From Roseiarcus sp963751165 (GTDB taxonomy: Bacteria > Pseudomonadota > Alphaproteobacteria > Rhizobiales > Beijerinckiaceae): a stretch of DNA of 64,000 bases. Of this stretch, positions 20,580 through 29,256 are shown in pieces. Position numbers and translations under genes: made by a program. The stretch is taken from assembly GCA_963751165.1 (NCBI GenBank), contig CAVVTP010000015.1, forward strand, positions 992,001 through 1,056,000, in the 5' to 3' direction. Under the pieces are notes generated by a model. It saw nothing but the letters and a program-made list of their open reading frames with translations. It did not search any database and was not told the DNA's origin. Position 1 is the first letter of the stretch. Every line of letters begins with the position of its first letter.

Positions 20580-20863
20580 GATAGAACTCTGTTGGGATGA
20601 GACGGTGGCAGGGTCCGGGATGCGATCCTAAAAAGACGCGTAAAGCTTGTCGCTCCGCATGCGACGAGATCGGCGATTTCCTCCGGATCCGCTTCGTTCA
20701 GGAATGTCGCCACCGCGCGTTCGGCGTCGCCGGAAGCCTCGTCGCCGGCGATCGCGCGCATGAACTCGGCCGGCGCGACATTTTGGCGGGACGAAACGGC
20801 CACGTGACGAGCCGCGAACCGGACCGCTGGAGGTATCGCGTCTGGCTTGCCCTGATCCGGCAT
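20576..20863 (-). CDS. Small protein coupled to the AbiEii-like gene
   Basis: The 95-residue protein (from MPDQGKPDAIPPAVRFAARH) has no domain I recognise. It is Ala/Glu rich and looks helical (ERAVATFLNEADPEEIADLVA). Its stop overlaps the start of the nucleotidyltransferase gene as ATGA, the arrangement seen in toxin-antitoxin pairs. The open frame continues upstream to 21109, but that part runs through a remnant of a VapC tail and has no protein-like character, so I start at 20863. Confidence 0.55.
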   Translation of the reverse strand: MPDQGKPDAIPPAVRFAARHVAVSSRQNVAPAEFMRAIAGDEASGDAERAVATFLNEADPEEIADLVACGATSFTRLFRIASRTLPPSHPNRVLS

Positions 20864-21027
20864 CGTCGTTTCAACCCTTTCGCTTATTCCCCGGAGGCGT
20901 TGCGATTGTATCCGTTCGCAGTCGATATGCCGCAAGCTATCAGCGACGAGGATAGGTGTCTCGAACAACAGTCGTCTGCCGTCGAGTCTGGACGTCGATG
21001 CGGACACCACCCTCGGCATCGGCGTTC

Positions 21028-21062
21028 CGACCTTCGCCGCCGCGCGCGAGGCCGCGATCGAC
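21028..21062 (-). pseudogene. Decayed copy of a VapC 3' end
   Basis: About 35 bases here match the 3' part of the vapC gene at 21159-21197, the segment encoding FDRGLARAAAKVG, with a few substitutions and a small deletion. The two copies are about 130 bases apart in the same orientation. This suggests a partial duplication or a second, eroded PIN-toxin gene. Too short to be sure. Confidence 0.4.
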
Positions 21063-21133
21063 GCATCGCGGCGGTGTCCGCCCATTCGGCATCGCAACCC
21101 GGGCGCCATTGTTAGAGCTTGACAACGAGTCCC

Positions 21134-21523
21134 TCACGGCGCCCGCACCGGCAAAGCCCCGACCTTCGCCGCTGCGCGTGCGAGGCCGCGATCGAAGCTC
21201 GCGAAGGCCTCGCATTCGATCGAGCACGCGAGGTGGAGCGCGTCGGCGAAGTCCATGCCCAGCTCGGCCCAGTCGAGGGCTTGGGCCAGAATCGCCGGGT
21301 CTTCGGCGGCGATGGTGGAAAGGCCGGCGAATTTGCGCAGAGCGCTCAGGATCGCGGATCGATCGAGGCGATATTTCGCCCGCAGCACCCACTCGACTTC
21401 CAAGACGACGGTCAAGCTGACGAAGACCGTCTCGCCCTCGATCAGCGCGGTCGCGCTCCGAAATTGCTCAGGCTCGTCAGCGACCAGGTATCGGACGATG
21501 ACGTTCGTATCAATCGAAATCAC
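21134..21523 (-). CDS. vapC: VapC-type PIN-domain toxin
   Basis: The 129-residue protein has the four acidic positions of a PIN ribonuclease: SIDTNVIVRYLV at the N-terminus, EVEWVL in the middle, DFADALHLACS near residue 98 and SFDRGL near 112. VapC toxins cleave tRNA or rRNA when released from their antitoxin. The start is a GTG at 21523 that lies inside the 3' end of the AbrB-type antitoxin gene, so the pair is translationally coupled. It is complete and of normal length. Confidence 0.85.
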   Translation of the reverse strand: MISIDTNVIVRYLVADEPEQFRSATALIEGETVFVSLTVVLEVEWVLRAKYRLDRSAILSALRKFAGLSTIAAEDPAILAQALDWAELGMDFADALHLACSIECEAFASFDRGLARAAAKVGALPVRAP

Positions 21524-21801
21524 GAGACTTGCGCATCCACCGGCGCCGCGCTTCTTGGAGAACGGCTTCGTGCATCTCCTCGATTGAGACCACGCGATCG
21601 ACGGGACCGAGAGAGCCGCGCACGTCTTCGAACCTCGTCGTCTCCTTCTTCGGCGCGGCGCGCAGGAGGAACTCCTTCCGGCCGCTCCTCGACGGTGAGC
21701 TCCACCCCGGCGGCCCAGCCGCGCCTGTCGCGCAACGCCTTGGGGAGAACGACCTGCCCCTTGGTCGAGATTTTCGTTCTCAGGCTCGCGGATTTGGCCA
21801 T
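21510..21801 (-). CDS. AbrB/SpoVT-domain antitoxin, one frameshift
   Basis: The first part reads MAKSASLRTKISTKGQVVLP, then KALRDRRGW, the swapped-hairpin DNA-binding domain of AbrB/MazE-type antitoxins. After EERPEGV the frame must shift by one base at about 21665-21671 (GTTCCTCCTG with one base too many). The neighbouring frame then gives LLRAAPKKETTRFEDVRG and a C-terminus ending WMRKSRDFD, a typical toxin-binding tail, and stops at 21510 inside vapC. Total length (292) is one base over a multiple of three, consistent with one insertion. The pair would autoregulate through the AbrB domain. Confidence 0.75.
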
Positions 21802-21879
21802 CGGTCGCTTCGCGGCGCGCGGGTAAGATCGTAAGTAAGATACGCCGCGACCTGCGCTCCCGCAAGAGTGGCCTCGGAT

Positions 21880-22085
21880 TCCCTGTTTCTGCGGATCAGG
21901 GAAACCGAGTTCGCTGATCGGCCAAAAAAATCCCCTGTTCGCCAGCGCAGGGAATTTTTGCGAATGGCCTTGGAATCCATTGCCTTTTTGGCGCGATTTT
22001 CGCCGCATCGCCCGAGGTGGACGAAATTCCCTGTTCTTTTCGCTGTTGCCAGGGAATTCGCTCCGCAAAGGCTCATCCGAATGCG
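21880..22085. repeat. Intergenic dispersed repeat, copy B
   Basis: Read on the minus strand this contains GCGAATTCCCTGGCAACAG, then CGAAAAGAACAGGGAATT, and further on GCAAAAATTCCCTGCGCTGG followed by CGAACAGGGGATTTTTTTGG. The same blocks, in the same order, occur on the plus strand at 51085-51295. It fills the spacer upstream of the antitoxin gene. Confidence 0.7.
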
Positions 22086-22138
22086 GCGCGACCGCTGTTA
22101 GGGCTCGACCGCGTTTGCCTTTCGATTGCCGGCTGCCG

Positions 22139-23185
22139 TCACTCGCCTTTGCTGAACAGGAACGGCGCGACCTCGGAGACGCCGGGCGCCTTCACGACGG
22201 CGAACGGGGCGGGCCGGCAGACCGCCAGCGCCGAGAGGCCGACGCGCGTCGTCAGAAGCCCGTTCAGCACGCCCTCGCCCATGCGGGCGGAAATCCTCGA
22301 GGCGATGCCGTGGCCGACGATCTGCTGCAGGAGGCTGTCGCCGACCGCCATGCCGCCGGTGATGGCGAGGTGGGCGCCGATCGAGCGGGCAAGTTTTATC
22401 AGGCCGAGAAGGCCGGGCCGGCCGCCGTAGATCTCGGCGATGCGCCGCACGAGGCGAATGATCTGCGCGACGACGAAGATCACGTCGAGGACGGCGCGCG
22501 GGCTGATCGCGGTGACCAGCGACACCGCTTTGGCCGCGGCGGCGATCTCGCCCTGCGCCTTTTCGTCGAGCGGCCTGAGCAGCGCCCGCTCCGCCACGTC
22601 GATCAGGTCGCGCCCGTCGATGATGGCGCGCGCGGCGTCCTCGACCTGGGCCCGCGCATGCGCGGTCTCCGGCCGGTCGCGGTAGAGCGCCACCAGCCGC
22701 GCGACCAGAATCCGAGCCGCGTCCCGCTCGTCGGCCGCGCGCGCCGAGGCGAAGGCGATATGCATCTCGGCAATTTTCGTCTGGCGCCCGACCGCCAGAA
22801 GCTCACGCGTGATGAGGCCGACGAGACCGACAAGAAACAGAACGCCGAAAACGAGTCCGATCAGCCCGAGCAACTCGGCCCGGGCGAATAGGCTCTCGAT
22901 GAGGCTCGTCGTCCAGAGACCGAAGGCGAGCGAAACGAGGCCGGCGAAGCCTGACCAGAGTAGGCCGGCGAGGCTGAAGCGCCGGCGTGACAGAAGGCCC
23001 CATTTCTGGGCTGCTTCGACCTGTCGCTCAGCCTCGTCGATCTGTGGCGCCCGCGTCGCGGCGGGGATGGGCTCGTGCTGGGACTGGATGATCGCCGCGG
23101 GAGCGAGCGGGGTCGGGCCGTCGTCGACCGCGACGCGCGCGTCGTCGAGGCGGAAAGCGCGGGGACGGGGTGGGCGCTGGTTCAT
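22139..23185 (-). CDS. YcjF-like membrane protein (TIGR01620/DUF697)
   Basis: The 348-residue protein has a basic, Pro-rich N-terminus, two adjacent membrane helices at about 75-130 and a C-terminal DUF697 region with the glycine-rich hydrophobic stretch IGAHLAITGGMAVGDSLLQQIVGHG. It matches YcjF, which is always paired with the YcjX GTPase-like protein. Here its start overlaps the ycjX stop by four bases. In E. coli the pair belongs to the phage-shock/sigma-E stress network, but the biochemical role is unknown. Confidence 0.85.
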   Translation of the reverse strand: MNQRPPRPRAFRLDDARVAVDDGPTPLAPAAIIQSQHEPIPAATRAPQIDEAERQVEAAQKWGLLSRRRFSLAGLLWSGFAGLVSLAFGLWTTSLIESLFARAELLGLIGLVFGVLFLVGLVGLITRELLAVGRQTKIAEMHIAFASARAADERDAARILVARLVALYRDRPETAHARAQVEDAARAIIDGRDLIDVAERALLRPLDEKAQGEIAAAAKAVSLVTAISPRAVLDVIFVVAQIIRLVRRIAEIYGGRPGLLGLIKLARSIGAHLAITGGMAVGDSLLQQIVGHGIASRISARMGEGVLNGLLTTRVGLSALAVCRPAPFAVVKAPGVSEVAPFLFSKGE

Positions 23186-24624
23186 GCGATTTTGTCGCCG
23201 ATCAGGAACTGGAGCGCGCGGTCGAGTCGAATCTGCGGCGCCGGTTCGCCGCGGGCGACGATCGGCGGACGAAAGCGGACGAACCGCCAGTCGCTGTCCG
23301 CCTCGGGCAGCGCAATCGATTCGCCCTCGAAAATGGACATCGGGTCAGCCGGCAGTTCTCCGGGGAACACGGCCGCCTCGACCACGCCGTCGAACGTGTG
23401 GCCACCGATCGTCTCGCCCTTCTCGGGCACCCCGATGATCGCCTCCAGCGTTTCGCCTCCCTGCCTGATCTCGGCCTCGCGCGTGGCGCGGACGGCGGCC
23501 AGGGCGATGACGTCGATTTCAGCCCCTACCCCTTCGGCGCGACCGATCGCCTTGGCGGTCATCGCCCTTAGAATCGCCTCGAGCCGGTCGTGGCTCGTGT
23601 GGTGGAGATGGTCAGCCTTGGTGGCGGCGAACAGAATCCGGTCGATCCGCGGGCGAAAGATCGAGGCGAAGCGCGAGGACCGCCCGGCGCGGAAGGCGCG
23701 CAGCACGTCGGAGAGCGCGTTCTCGAGGTCGCGCAGCGCGGCCGGCCCGGAATTCAGCGCGGTCAGCGCGTCGACCAGGACGATCTGCCGGTCGAGCCGG
23801 GCGAAATGATCGCGGAAAAAAGGGCGGACCACATGCGATTTGTAGGCTTCGTAGCGCCGCTCCATCATCGCCGCCATGGAGCCTGGCGCGATCGCGTCGC
23901 CTTCGCCAAGCGGAATCGGCGCAAAAGTCAGCGCAGGCGAACCCTCGAGGTCGCCCGGCATCAGGAACCGCCCGGGCGGCAGGGTCGAGAGCGCATAGAC
24001 GTCATCGCGCGCCTTGCGCAGATAGGCGGTGAAGCGCTGGGCGATGTCGCGCGCCGCCTCCTCGTTCGCCTCGGCGTGAGCGTCGAGGCCCGCGAGCGCC
24101 GCCCGCCAGTTCGCCGACAGCGGCGCGCGAGCCGGCGACACGCTTGCGCTGAGCGTTTCACGCGCCCACTCGGCATAGGACTTGTCGAGGAGCGGCAGGT
24201 CGAGCAGCCACTCCCCCGGATAGTCGACGAGATCCACCGAAAGGCTTGATCTCCGCGCCCCCCAGCTCGCCGCGCTCTCGAATTCGATGGTGAGACGCAG
24301 TTGCGAAATGCGTCGTGTCGATTGCGGCCAGCGTCGGTCGGGCCCGCTTAAACTCGTCAGATGCTCCTCGTAGGCGAAACGCGGCACCGCGTCGTCCGGC
24401 TGAGGCTCGAGCCGCGCCTGCGTCATTCGTCCCTCTGCCGAGGCGGCGAGCACAGGGAGCCTCGCGCCCGCGATCAGGTTGTTGACGAGCGCGGTGAGAA
24501 ACACGGTCTTGCCGGATCGCGACAGGCCAGTGACGCCGAGGCGCAGGCCGCCGCCGGAAAAATAGCCGCCGAGCGAACGCGCGACGAGCCCCGCCTCGAA
24601 CACAAGATCAGAGAAAATTGACAA
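23182..24624 (-). CDS. YcjX-family P-loop NTPase (DUF463)
   Basis: The 480-residue protein has a Walker A motif in LGVTGLSRSGKTVFLTALVNN near residue 35, the DUF463 segments VDLVDYPGEWLLDLPLL (Walker B-like DYPGEW) and FAATKADHLHHTSHDRLE (TKAD guanine-specificity-like motif). This is the YcjX family, a stress-related GTPase-like protein. The stop overlaps the start of the ycjF-like gene, so they are co-translated. Length is normal and the frame intact. Confidence 0.87.
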   Translation of the reverse strand: MSIFSDLVFEAGLVARSLGGYFSGGGLRLGVTGLSRSGKTVFLTALVNNLIAGARLPVLAASAEGRMTQARLEPQPDDAVPRFAYEEHLTSLSGPDRRWPQSTRRISQLRLTIEFESAASWGARRSSLSVDLVDYPGEWLLDLPLLDKSYAEWARETLSASVSPARAPLSANWRAALAGLDAHAEANEEAARDIAQRFTAYLRKARDDVYALSTLPPGRFLMPGDLEGSPALTFAPIPLGEGDAIAPGSMAAMMERRYEAYKSHVVRPFFRDHFARLDRQIVLVDALTALNSGPAALRDLENALSDVLRAFRAGRSSRFASIFRPRIDRILFAATKADHLHHTSHDRLEAILRAMTAKAIGRAEGVGAEIDVIALAAVRATREAEIRQGGETLEAIIGVPEKGETIGGHTFDGVVEAAVFPGELPADPMSIFEGESIALPEADSDWRFVRFRPPIVARGEPAPQIRLDRALQFLIGDKIA

Positions 24625-24688
24625 GGGGGGTCCGCGCGTGAAGTCCGGCGCTGCCTATTTAGGGGGCGTCAGGCAGTTTGGACAGAGG

Positions 24689-25213
24689 TCAACCCGTACC
24701 GGCCTCGAGCTCGGACGGGGTCAGGAACAGGGCGAGCAGCGCGGTTCCGGGCTCGATGTCGTCCCAGGATTCGACCGGAAAGTCGAGCGCGGCCACAGCG
24801 CCGGTCGGATATTTTGCCGCCATCCGACGCAACTCGGGATAAGCGCCATAACCCGCATGCGACACGGCGAATTGGCCGATCGCCGGATTGTGGCCGACCA
24901 AGCCGACGCTCTCGCGCGCGTCGGACAAGCCGCGAGCGAGAGCGAACAACAGACCCGACGTCGCCTCGTAGAGTTCGACTTCTTCCTGAAGCTCGACCCG
25001 CCGCGGCCACTCGGCGGCGAAAATCTGCGCGGTCTGCCGGGTGCGCAACGCAGCCGAATGAATGAGGATCTCGGGGACCAGGTCGCGCGCCGCAAGCGCC
25101 GCCGCCACCCGGCGCGCGTCGTCCCGGCCGCGGTCGGTCAGCGCGCGCTCGAAATCGTCAGAGGCTGCGGACGGCTCCGCTTTGGCATGACGGATGAGAA
25201 CCAGGCGACGCAT
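24689..25213 (-). CDS. SixA-like histidine phosphatase
   Basis: The 174-residue protein starts MRRLVLIRHAKAE, the catalytic RHA(K/E) motif of the histidine phosphatase superfamily, with the second catalytic histidine in VGLVGHNPAIG at about residue 113 and the arginine in ALRTRQTAQ. Short single-domain members of this type are SixA-like and remove phosphate from phosphohistidine proteins. The ATG at 25213 places the motif at the N-terminus, as is usual; the open frame extends to 25327 without homology. Substrate unknown. Confidence 0.85.
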   Translation of the reverse strand: MRRLVLIRHAKAEPSAASDDFERALTDRGRDDARRVAAALAARDLVPEILIHSAALRTRQTAQIFAAEWPRRVELQEEVELYEATSGLLFALARGLSDARESVGLVGHNPAIGQFAVSHAGYGAYPELRRMAAKYPTGAVAALDFPVESWDDIEPGTALLALFLTPSELEAGTG

Positions 25214-25669
25214 GAGCGAACATTGCTTCAGTGCCGGGGTACGCGCAAGTGAATCGGCGGACGACTGGCTGTCGGCAGACACATCCAATCGCGATATCGA
25301 CGCGGGCTGCGCCTCCGTATGGCGCAAGGCACCGCCCGCGCGGCGGGCAGAGTTCGCAGAAGCTGCTGGCGGCGTAGGACCAGCAAGCCCTCGGGGAAAG
25401 TGGGAGATGGATGCCGCTTTTCGGCTGCGCAGATGGACCGCGCGATGCGTTGCAGGTCGCCGCGCAGGAACTCCGCTGTTTCGGCGAATTGATCCGCTGT
25501 TCCGGCCGCAGTGGTTTTTCTGCGCAAGATCATGTAATCACGCCGGATTCGGCCTGCTTCCGCCGGCCGCCCGTGAGGTCTGGCCTCCGCCTTGTCGACT
25601 TGCGTAAATGCGTTAGGCTTGCGGAAGACCTTCGCATAGATCGGCTACAACGAGCTAGAATTCGTCACC
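25214..25669. repeat. Spacer with intergenic repeat, copy D (about 25465-25545)
   Basis: No gene is supported in these 456 bases. The part at about 25465-25545 (CTCCGCTGTTTCGGCGAATTG, then ATCCGCTGTTCCGG and GGTTTTTCTGCGCAAGATCATG) resembles the GAATT/CAGCG-rich blocks of the dispersed family, but less closely than copies B and C resemble each other. The rest is unremarkable GC-rich spacer between divergent genes and should hold two promoters. Confidence 0.4.
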
Positions 25670-26845
25670 ATGTTCCTCACGTTCTTCGCCAATCTCCGGC
25701 AGGCCCACGTGCCGATCACGCCGCGCGAGTATCTGGACCTCATGCGCGCGCTCGAGAGCGATCTCGCGGAGAGGTCGGTCGACGAATTCTACCGCCTGTC
25801 GCGCTCCGTTCTGGTCAAGGACGAGAAGAACCTCGACAAATTCGACGTCGTTTTCGCTTCCACCTTCAAGGGCGTGCTGTCGGTTGCGGCGGCTGTCGAG
25901 GCCAAGGAGCTGCCGGAAGAATGGCTGCGACGGCTTGCCGAGCGCTATCTCAGTCCCGAGGAGCGCGCCGAAATCGAGAAGCTTGGCTTCGACAGACTGA
26001 TGGAGACGCTGCGCCAGCGCCTCGCCGAGCAGAAGGGGCGCCATCAGGGCGGATCGAAGTGGATCGGGACCGGCGGAACGTCGCCGTTCGGCGCCTACGG
26101 CGATCACCCCGAAGGGGTGCGAATCGGGCAGGAACGGGGGCGACGCGGCAGCGCCGTCAAAGTATGGGACAAGCGCGAGTTCAAAGATTTCGACGGCGAC
26201 GCCGAACTCGGCCCGCGCAACATCAAGCTCGCCTTACGGCGGCTGCGACGGTTCGCCCGCGAAGGCGCGGCCGAGGAGCTCGACCTCGACGCGACGATCC
26301 GCTCGACCGCCGACAAGGGCTATATCGACGTGAAGTTGCGCCCGGAGCGGCGGAACGCGATCAAGGTCCTCCTGTTTCTCGACGTCGGCGGCTCGATGGA
26401 CTGGCACGTCGAGGCCGCCGAACAGCTCTTTTCCAGCGCCCAGAGCCAGTTCAAGCGGCTTGCGCATTTCTATTTCCACAACTGCCTTTACGAAAGCGTG
26501 TGGAAACACAACCGGCGCCGGCATGACGAGCGGATTGCGACCCACGATCTACTCAACTCCTACGGTCGGGACTATCGCGTGGTCTTCGTCGGTGACGCGT
26601 CGATGAGCCCTTACGAGATCATCTCTCCCGGCGGCTCGGTCGAGCATCTCAATCCCGAGCCCGGCAAGCTGTGGCTCGATCGCGCCGTCCTGACATGGCC
26701 GCGCACGGTCTGGATCAATCCCACGCCCGAAACGCATTGGTCTTTTTCGCAATCGACGCGAATGATCGCTGACATTTTCCAGGGCCGGATGTTTCCGCTG
26801 ACCCCGGACGGCGTCGAGGGCGCCATGCGGGCGCTCGCCGCCTGA
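25670..26845 (+). CDS. CoxE-like von Willebrand A domain protein
   Basis: The 391-residue protein begins MFLTFFANLRQAHVPITPRE and carries a C-terminal VWA domain with the metal site LFLDVGGSMDWHVEAAE around residue 240. The usual DxSxS is DVGGS here, as in many CoxE-family members. Such proteins work with a MoxR-type AAA ATPase to mature or remodel metalloenzyme complexes. The matching MoxR gene is on the same strand at 32142 but separated by four unrelated genes. The start has only a weak ribosome site. Confidence 0.85.
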   Translation: MFLTFFANLRQAHVPITPREYLDLMRALESDLAERSVDEFYRLSRSVLVKDEKNLDKFDVVFASTFKGVLSVAAAVEAKELPEEWLRRLAERYLSPEERAEIEKLGFDRLMETLRQRLAEQKGRHQGGSKWIGTGGTSPFGAYGDHPEGVRIGQERGRRGSAVKVWDKREFKDFDGDAELGPRNIKLALRRLRRFAREGAAEELDLDATIRSTADKGYIDVKLRPERRNAIKVLLFLDVGGSMDWHVEAAEQLFSSAQSQFKRLAHFYFHNCLYESVWKHNRRRHDERIATHDLLNSYGRDYRVVFVGDASMSPYEIISPGGSVEHLNPEPGKLWLDRAVLTWPRTVWINPTPETHWSFSQSTRMIADIFQGRMFPLTPDGVEGAMRALAA

Positions 26846-26870
26846 CGGCTTCGACCGGCGTCTTCAGGGC

Positions 26871-27296
26871 TTACTCGCGCACCACCAGCACCGAGCATAG
26901 TGCGTGGCGCACGATCGTCTTGGCATTTGAGCCAAGCAGGTAATCGCTCATCACCGGGCGATGAGAGCCGACCACGATCAGGTCGGCGTTCCAGTCCTGA
27001 GCCTCCTGAAGGAGCTCATGATAGATCCCGCCGGCCCGCGCCGCGGCGCTCTTCCGACCCGGCGGCAGATCGATATCGGCGAGGATGGCGTCCAGCGCTT
27101 CCTTGGCGCGCTTGGACTGCTCGGCGTCGAAGTCGGCCGGCACATATTCCATGAAGGTGGCCGGCACCACCGGCTGAACGTTGACCAGTCTCAGTTCGCC
27201 TCCGCCCGCCTTCGCCAGCTCCAGCGCCTGGGGGAGTCCCTTGGGCGCCGCGGACGTGTCGGCGAGGTCGACCGCGAGAACGATTCGCATGTACAT
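26871..27296 (-). CDS. Universal stress protein UspA family
   Basis: The 141-residue protein starts MYMRIVLAVDLADTSAAPKG and ends ADLIVVGSHRPVMSDYLLGSNAKTIVRHALCSVLVVR, containing the G(2)xG(9)G(S/T)-like ATP-binding pattern (GSHR..... .LGSNAKTIVRHA) of UspA. Start at 27296 is supported by GGAGG seven bases upstream; the frame to 27443 is extension only. These proteins help survival under stress; ATP binding is likely but not certain. It converges on the VWA gene. Confidence 0.87.
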   Translation of the reverse strand: MYMRIVLAVDLADTSAAPKGLPQALELAKAGGGELRLVNVQPVVPATFMEYVPADFDAEQSKRAKEALDAILADIDLPPGRKSAAARAGGIYHELLQEAQDWNADLIVVGSHRPVMSDYLLGSNAKTIVRHALCSVLVVRE

Positions 27297-27505
27297 GAGG
27301 CAACCTCCATTCGGCCGGCGCTCGGGACATCCAGTCCTGCCCGAATTATTGAAGCGCCGTTTCCCTTCTGGCAAGCGGGCTGCGGCAAAATGCGCCAACG
27401 CTCGCGCCTTTCTTTGTGTCCCTCCTGCCCCAACGATAGTCATTGTTCCTTTATCGAGGGATCGCTATAAGGCCGCCAAAATCCGTTGAGGGACAGGAAT
27501 CAGGC

Positions 27506-27922
27506 ATGAACGACTTCGCCGTTGAAAGCTACAAGCCGTCGGACGCCGAACCGTTCATGAACGAGCGCCAACGGGAGTATTTCCGCCGAAAGTTGGTCGC
27601 TTGGCGCGAGGCGATCCTGGCGGAAAGCCGCGACACGCTGAATGCGCTGCAGCTGGAGAGCGAGAATCATCCCGACATCGCCGACCGCGCCTCGTCGGAG
27701 ACCGACCGCGCCATCGAACTCCGCGCCCGGGACAGACAGCGAAAGCTGATCTCGAAGATTGAAGCCGCCCTCGCCCGCATCGAGGACGGCTCCTATGGTT
27801 ATTGCATGGAGACTGGAGACCCGATCTCGCTCCGCCGGCTCGACGCGCGCCCGATCGCCACGCTGTCGGTGGAGGCGCAGGAGCGCCATGAGCGGCGCGA
27901 GAAGATCTACCGGGACGAATAG
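27506..27922 (+). CDS. dksA: RNA polymerase-binding transcription factor DksA
   Basis: The 138-residue protein has the DksA coiled coil (MNERQREYFRRKLVAWREAI and the tip region ADRASSETDRAIELRARDRQRKL) and the C-terminal zinc-finger fold region YGYCMETGDPISLRRLDARP. DksA binds the RNA polymerase secondary channel and, with ppGpp, resets rRNA and amino-acid promoters. Only one of the four canonical zinc cysteines remains, as in other alphaproteobacterial members, so zinc is probably not bound in the usual way. The start at 27506 matches the family N-terminus. Confidence 0.9.
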   Translation: MNDFAVESYKPSDAEPFMNERQREYFRRKLVAWREAILAESRDTLNALQLESENHPDIADRASSETDRAIELRARDRQRKLISKIEAALARIEDGSYGYCMETGDPISLRRLDARPIATLSVEAQERHERREKIYRDE

Positions 27923-27954
27923 CTCCTGCGCGCCCGCTCGCCCGAAGCGGGGCC

Positions 27955-29256
27955 CTAGTTCAGCTTTTCGCGGCCAAGCAGGCGCGCCATTTCCGCCTCA
28001 AGAGAGCCGAGACCGGCAAATGGGTCGTCGTCCTTTTGCGACGCATTGTCGGGCGGCGTCACGCCCGCCGGGGCCGGCTTCGACTCGACCGGCGCCGAGG
28101 CCGGCGGGGCGGGGCTCGGGACGATGGGCGCCGAGACCGGCGCGGCGGCCTGATCGACTTTCGGCTCCGACCTGACTTCATTCTTCCCGCTGGGAGCTGG
28201 GCGAATCGGCGGCGGCGGAAAAGCAAGGACCGGAATTTTTACTTGCGCGGGCTTCGCCTCCTGCACCTCCGGGGACGCGGCTTGCAGCGGCGGTCCCGCC
28301 GGCGCGAGATGAGCTCTCACGGTCGCGGGCGGCAAGACATGCGGCTCGGGCTTTGTCGGCGCTTCGACTATCGCCGCTCCGGCGGGCGGGCCCTTCGCAA
28401 CGGCGGTCTGCGCGACCGTAGGGTCCAGTTTCGCCGGCTGTGAAGCCGCCGGTTTCGGCGTGGCCCCAGCGCCGCTCGCATACAAAGCCGCGGGCGAGTG
28501 AGCCGGGGGCGCGGATTGCGGCGAGGCGTCAGCCGGACGGGCGATGTTGGGCCGCCCCGCAGATGGCCCCGGCGGCGCGATCGGCGGCGGCATGGAAGGG
28601 CGGGCCGGCAAAGGACGGGGCTGCGGCCGAACCGCAGGAACGGGAAGGGTCGTCTCCGCGACCTTTGCCGGCTGGGGCGCCGGTTGGACCGCGCGGGCCG
28701 CGGCCGGAGGCGCAGAAGGAGCGGGAGGAGCGGGAGCGGCGGCAGCGGGAGCAGCCGCTGGCGCAGGGGCGGCAGTTGGAGGCGTAGCGGTCTGAGCGCG
28801 AGCCGGCGTCGCCGCTGCCGCGGAGACCGGTGGCGCCGGCGCAACAGCAGCCACGGGCTGAACAGGGACCGGCCGGACCGCTGCCGGTGCGTCAGCCGAC
28901 TCCGCCCGCCGGGCTGGGGCCGGCTGAGTCGACCCCATATTGGCTTCACGATTGGCCGTAAGGACCCGGTTGATCTGCAACTCGACGAGCACATCGTTCG
29001 GGCCACCGATCATGACGAGATGTTCAACGTTGTCGCGCCGAATCAGGACAAGCTGCCGCTGGCCGTCGAGACTGAACGCGTCGACGAGGCCGAGCCTCGG
29101 CTGCCGTGTCCTCCCTCCCGGGACTCTCAACCGGTGCGCGAACACCATGCGATAGAAGATCGCCAGCACCACAAGAATGGCGATCCCGCAAGCCGCCAAA
29201 ATCGCTATCCAGCCAAAGCCCTGGATCGCGGAAAAAGGCTCATTCAACCACTGCAT
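27955..29256 (-). CDS. FliO-like membrane protein with long Pro/Ala-rich tail
   Basis: The 433-residue protein has one N-terminal membrane helix (GWIAILAACGIAILVVLAIFY) followed by a small domain with RVPGGRTRQPRLGLVDAFSL and RQLVLIRRDNVEHLVMIGGP, the pattern of FliO, a regulator of the flagellar export gate. The remaining 300 residues are low-complexity Pro/Ala with few charged islands. No other flagellar gene is nearby, so a flagellar role is only inferred from the domain. In related genomes a gene of this type sits between dksA and cckA, as here. The ATG at 29256 gives the shortest cytoplasm-free N-terminus. Confidence 0.72.
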   Translation of the reverse strand: MQWLNEPFSAIQGFGWIAILAACGIAILVVLAIFYRMVFAHRLRVPGGRTRQPRLGLVDAFSLDGQRQLVLIRRDNVEHLVMIGGPNDVLVELQINRVLTANREANMGSTQPAPARRAESADAPAAVRPVPVQPVAAVAPAPPVSAAAATPARAQTATPPTAAPAPAAAPAAAAPAPPAPSAPPAAARAVQPAPQPAKVAETTLPVPAVRPQPRPLPARPSMPPPIAPPGPSAGRPNIARPADASPQSAPPAHSPAALYASGAGATPKPAASQPAKLDPTVAQTAVAKGPPAGAAIVEAPTKPEPHVLPPATVRAHLAPAGPPLQAASPEVQEAKPAQVKIPVLAFPPPPIRPAPSGKNEVRSEPKVDQAAAPVSAPIVPSPAPPASAPVESKPAPAGVTPPDNASQKDDDPFAGLGSLEAEMARLLGREKLN

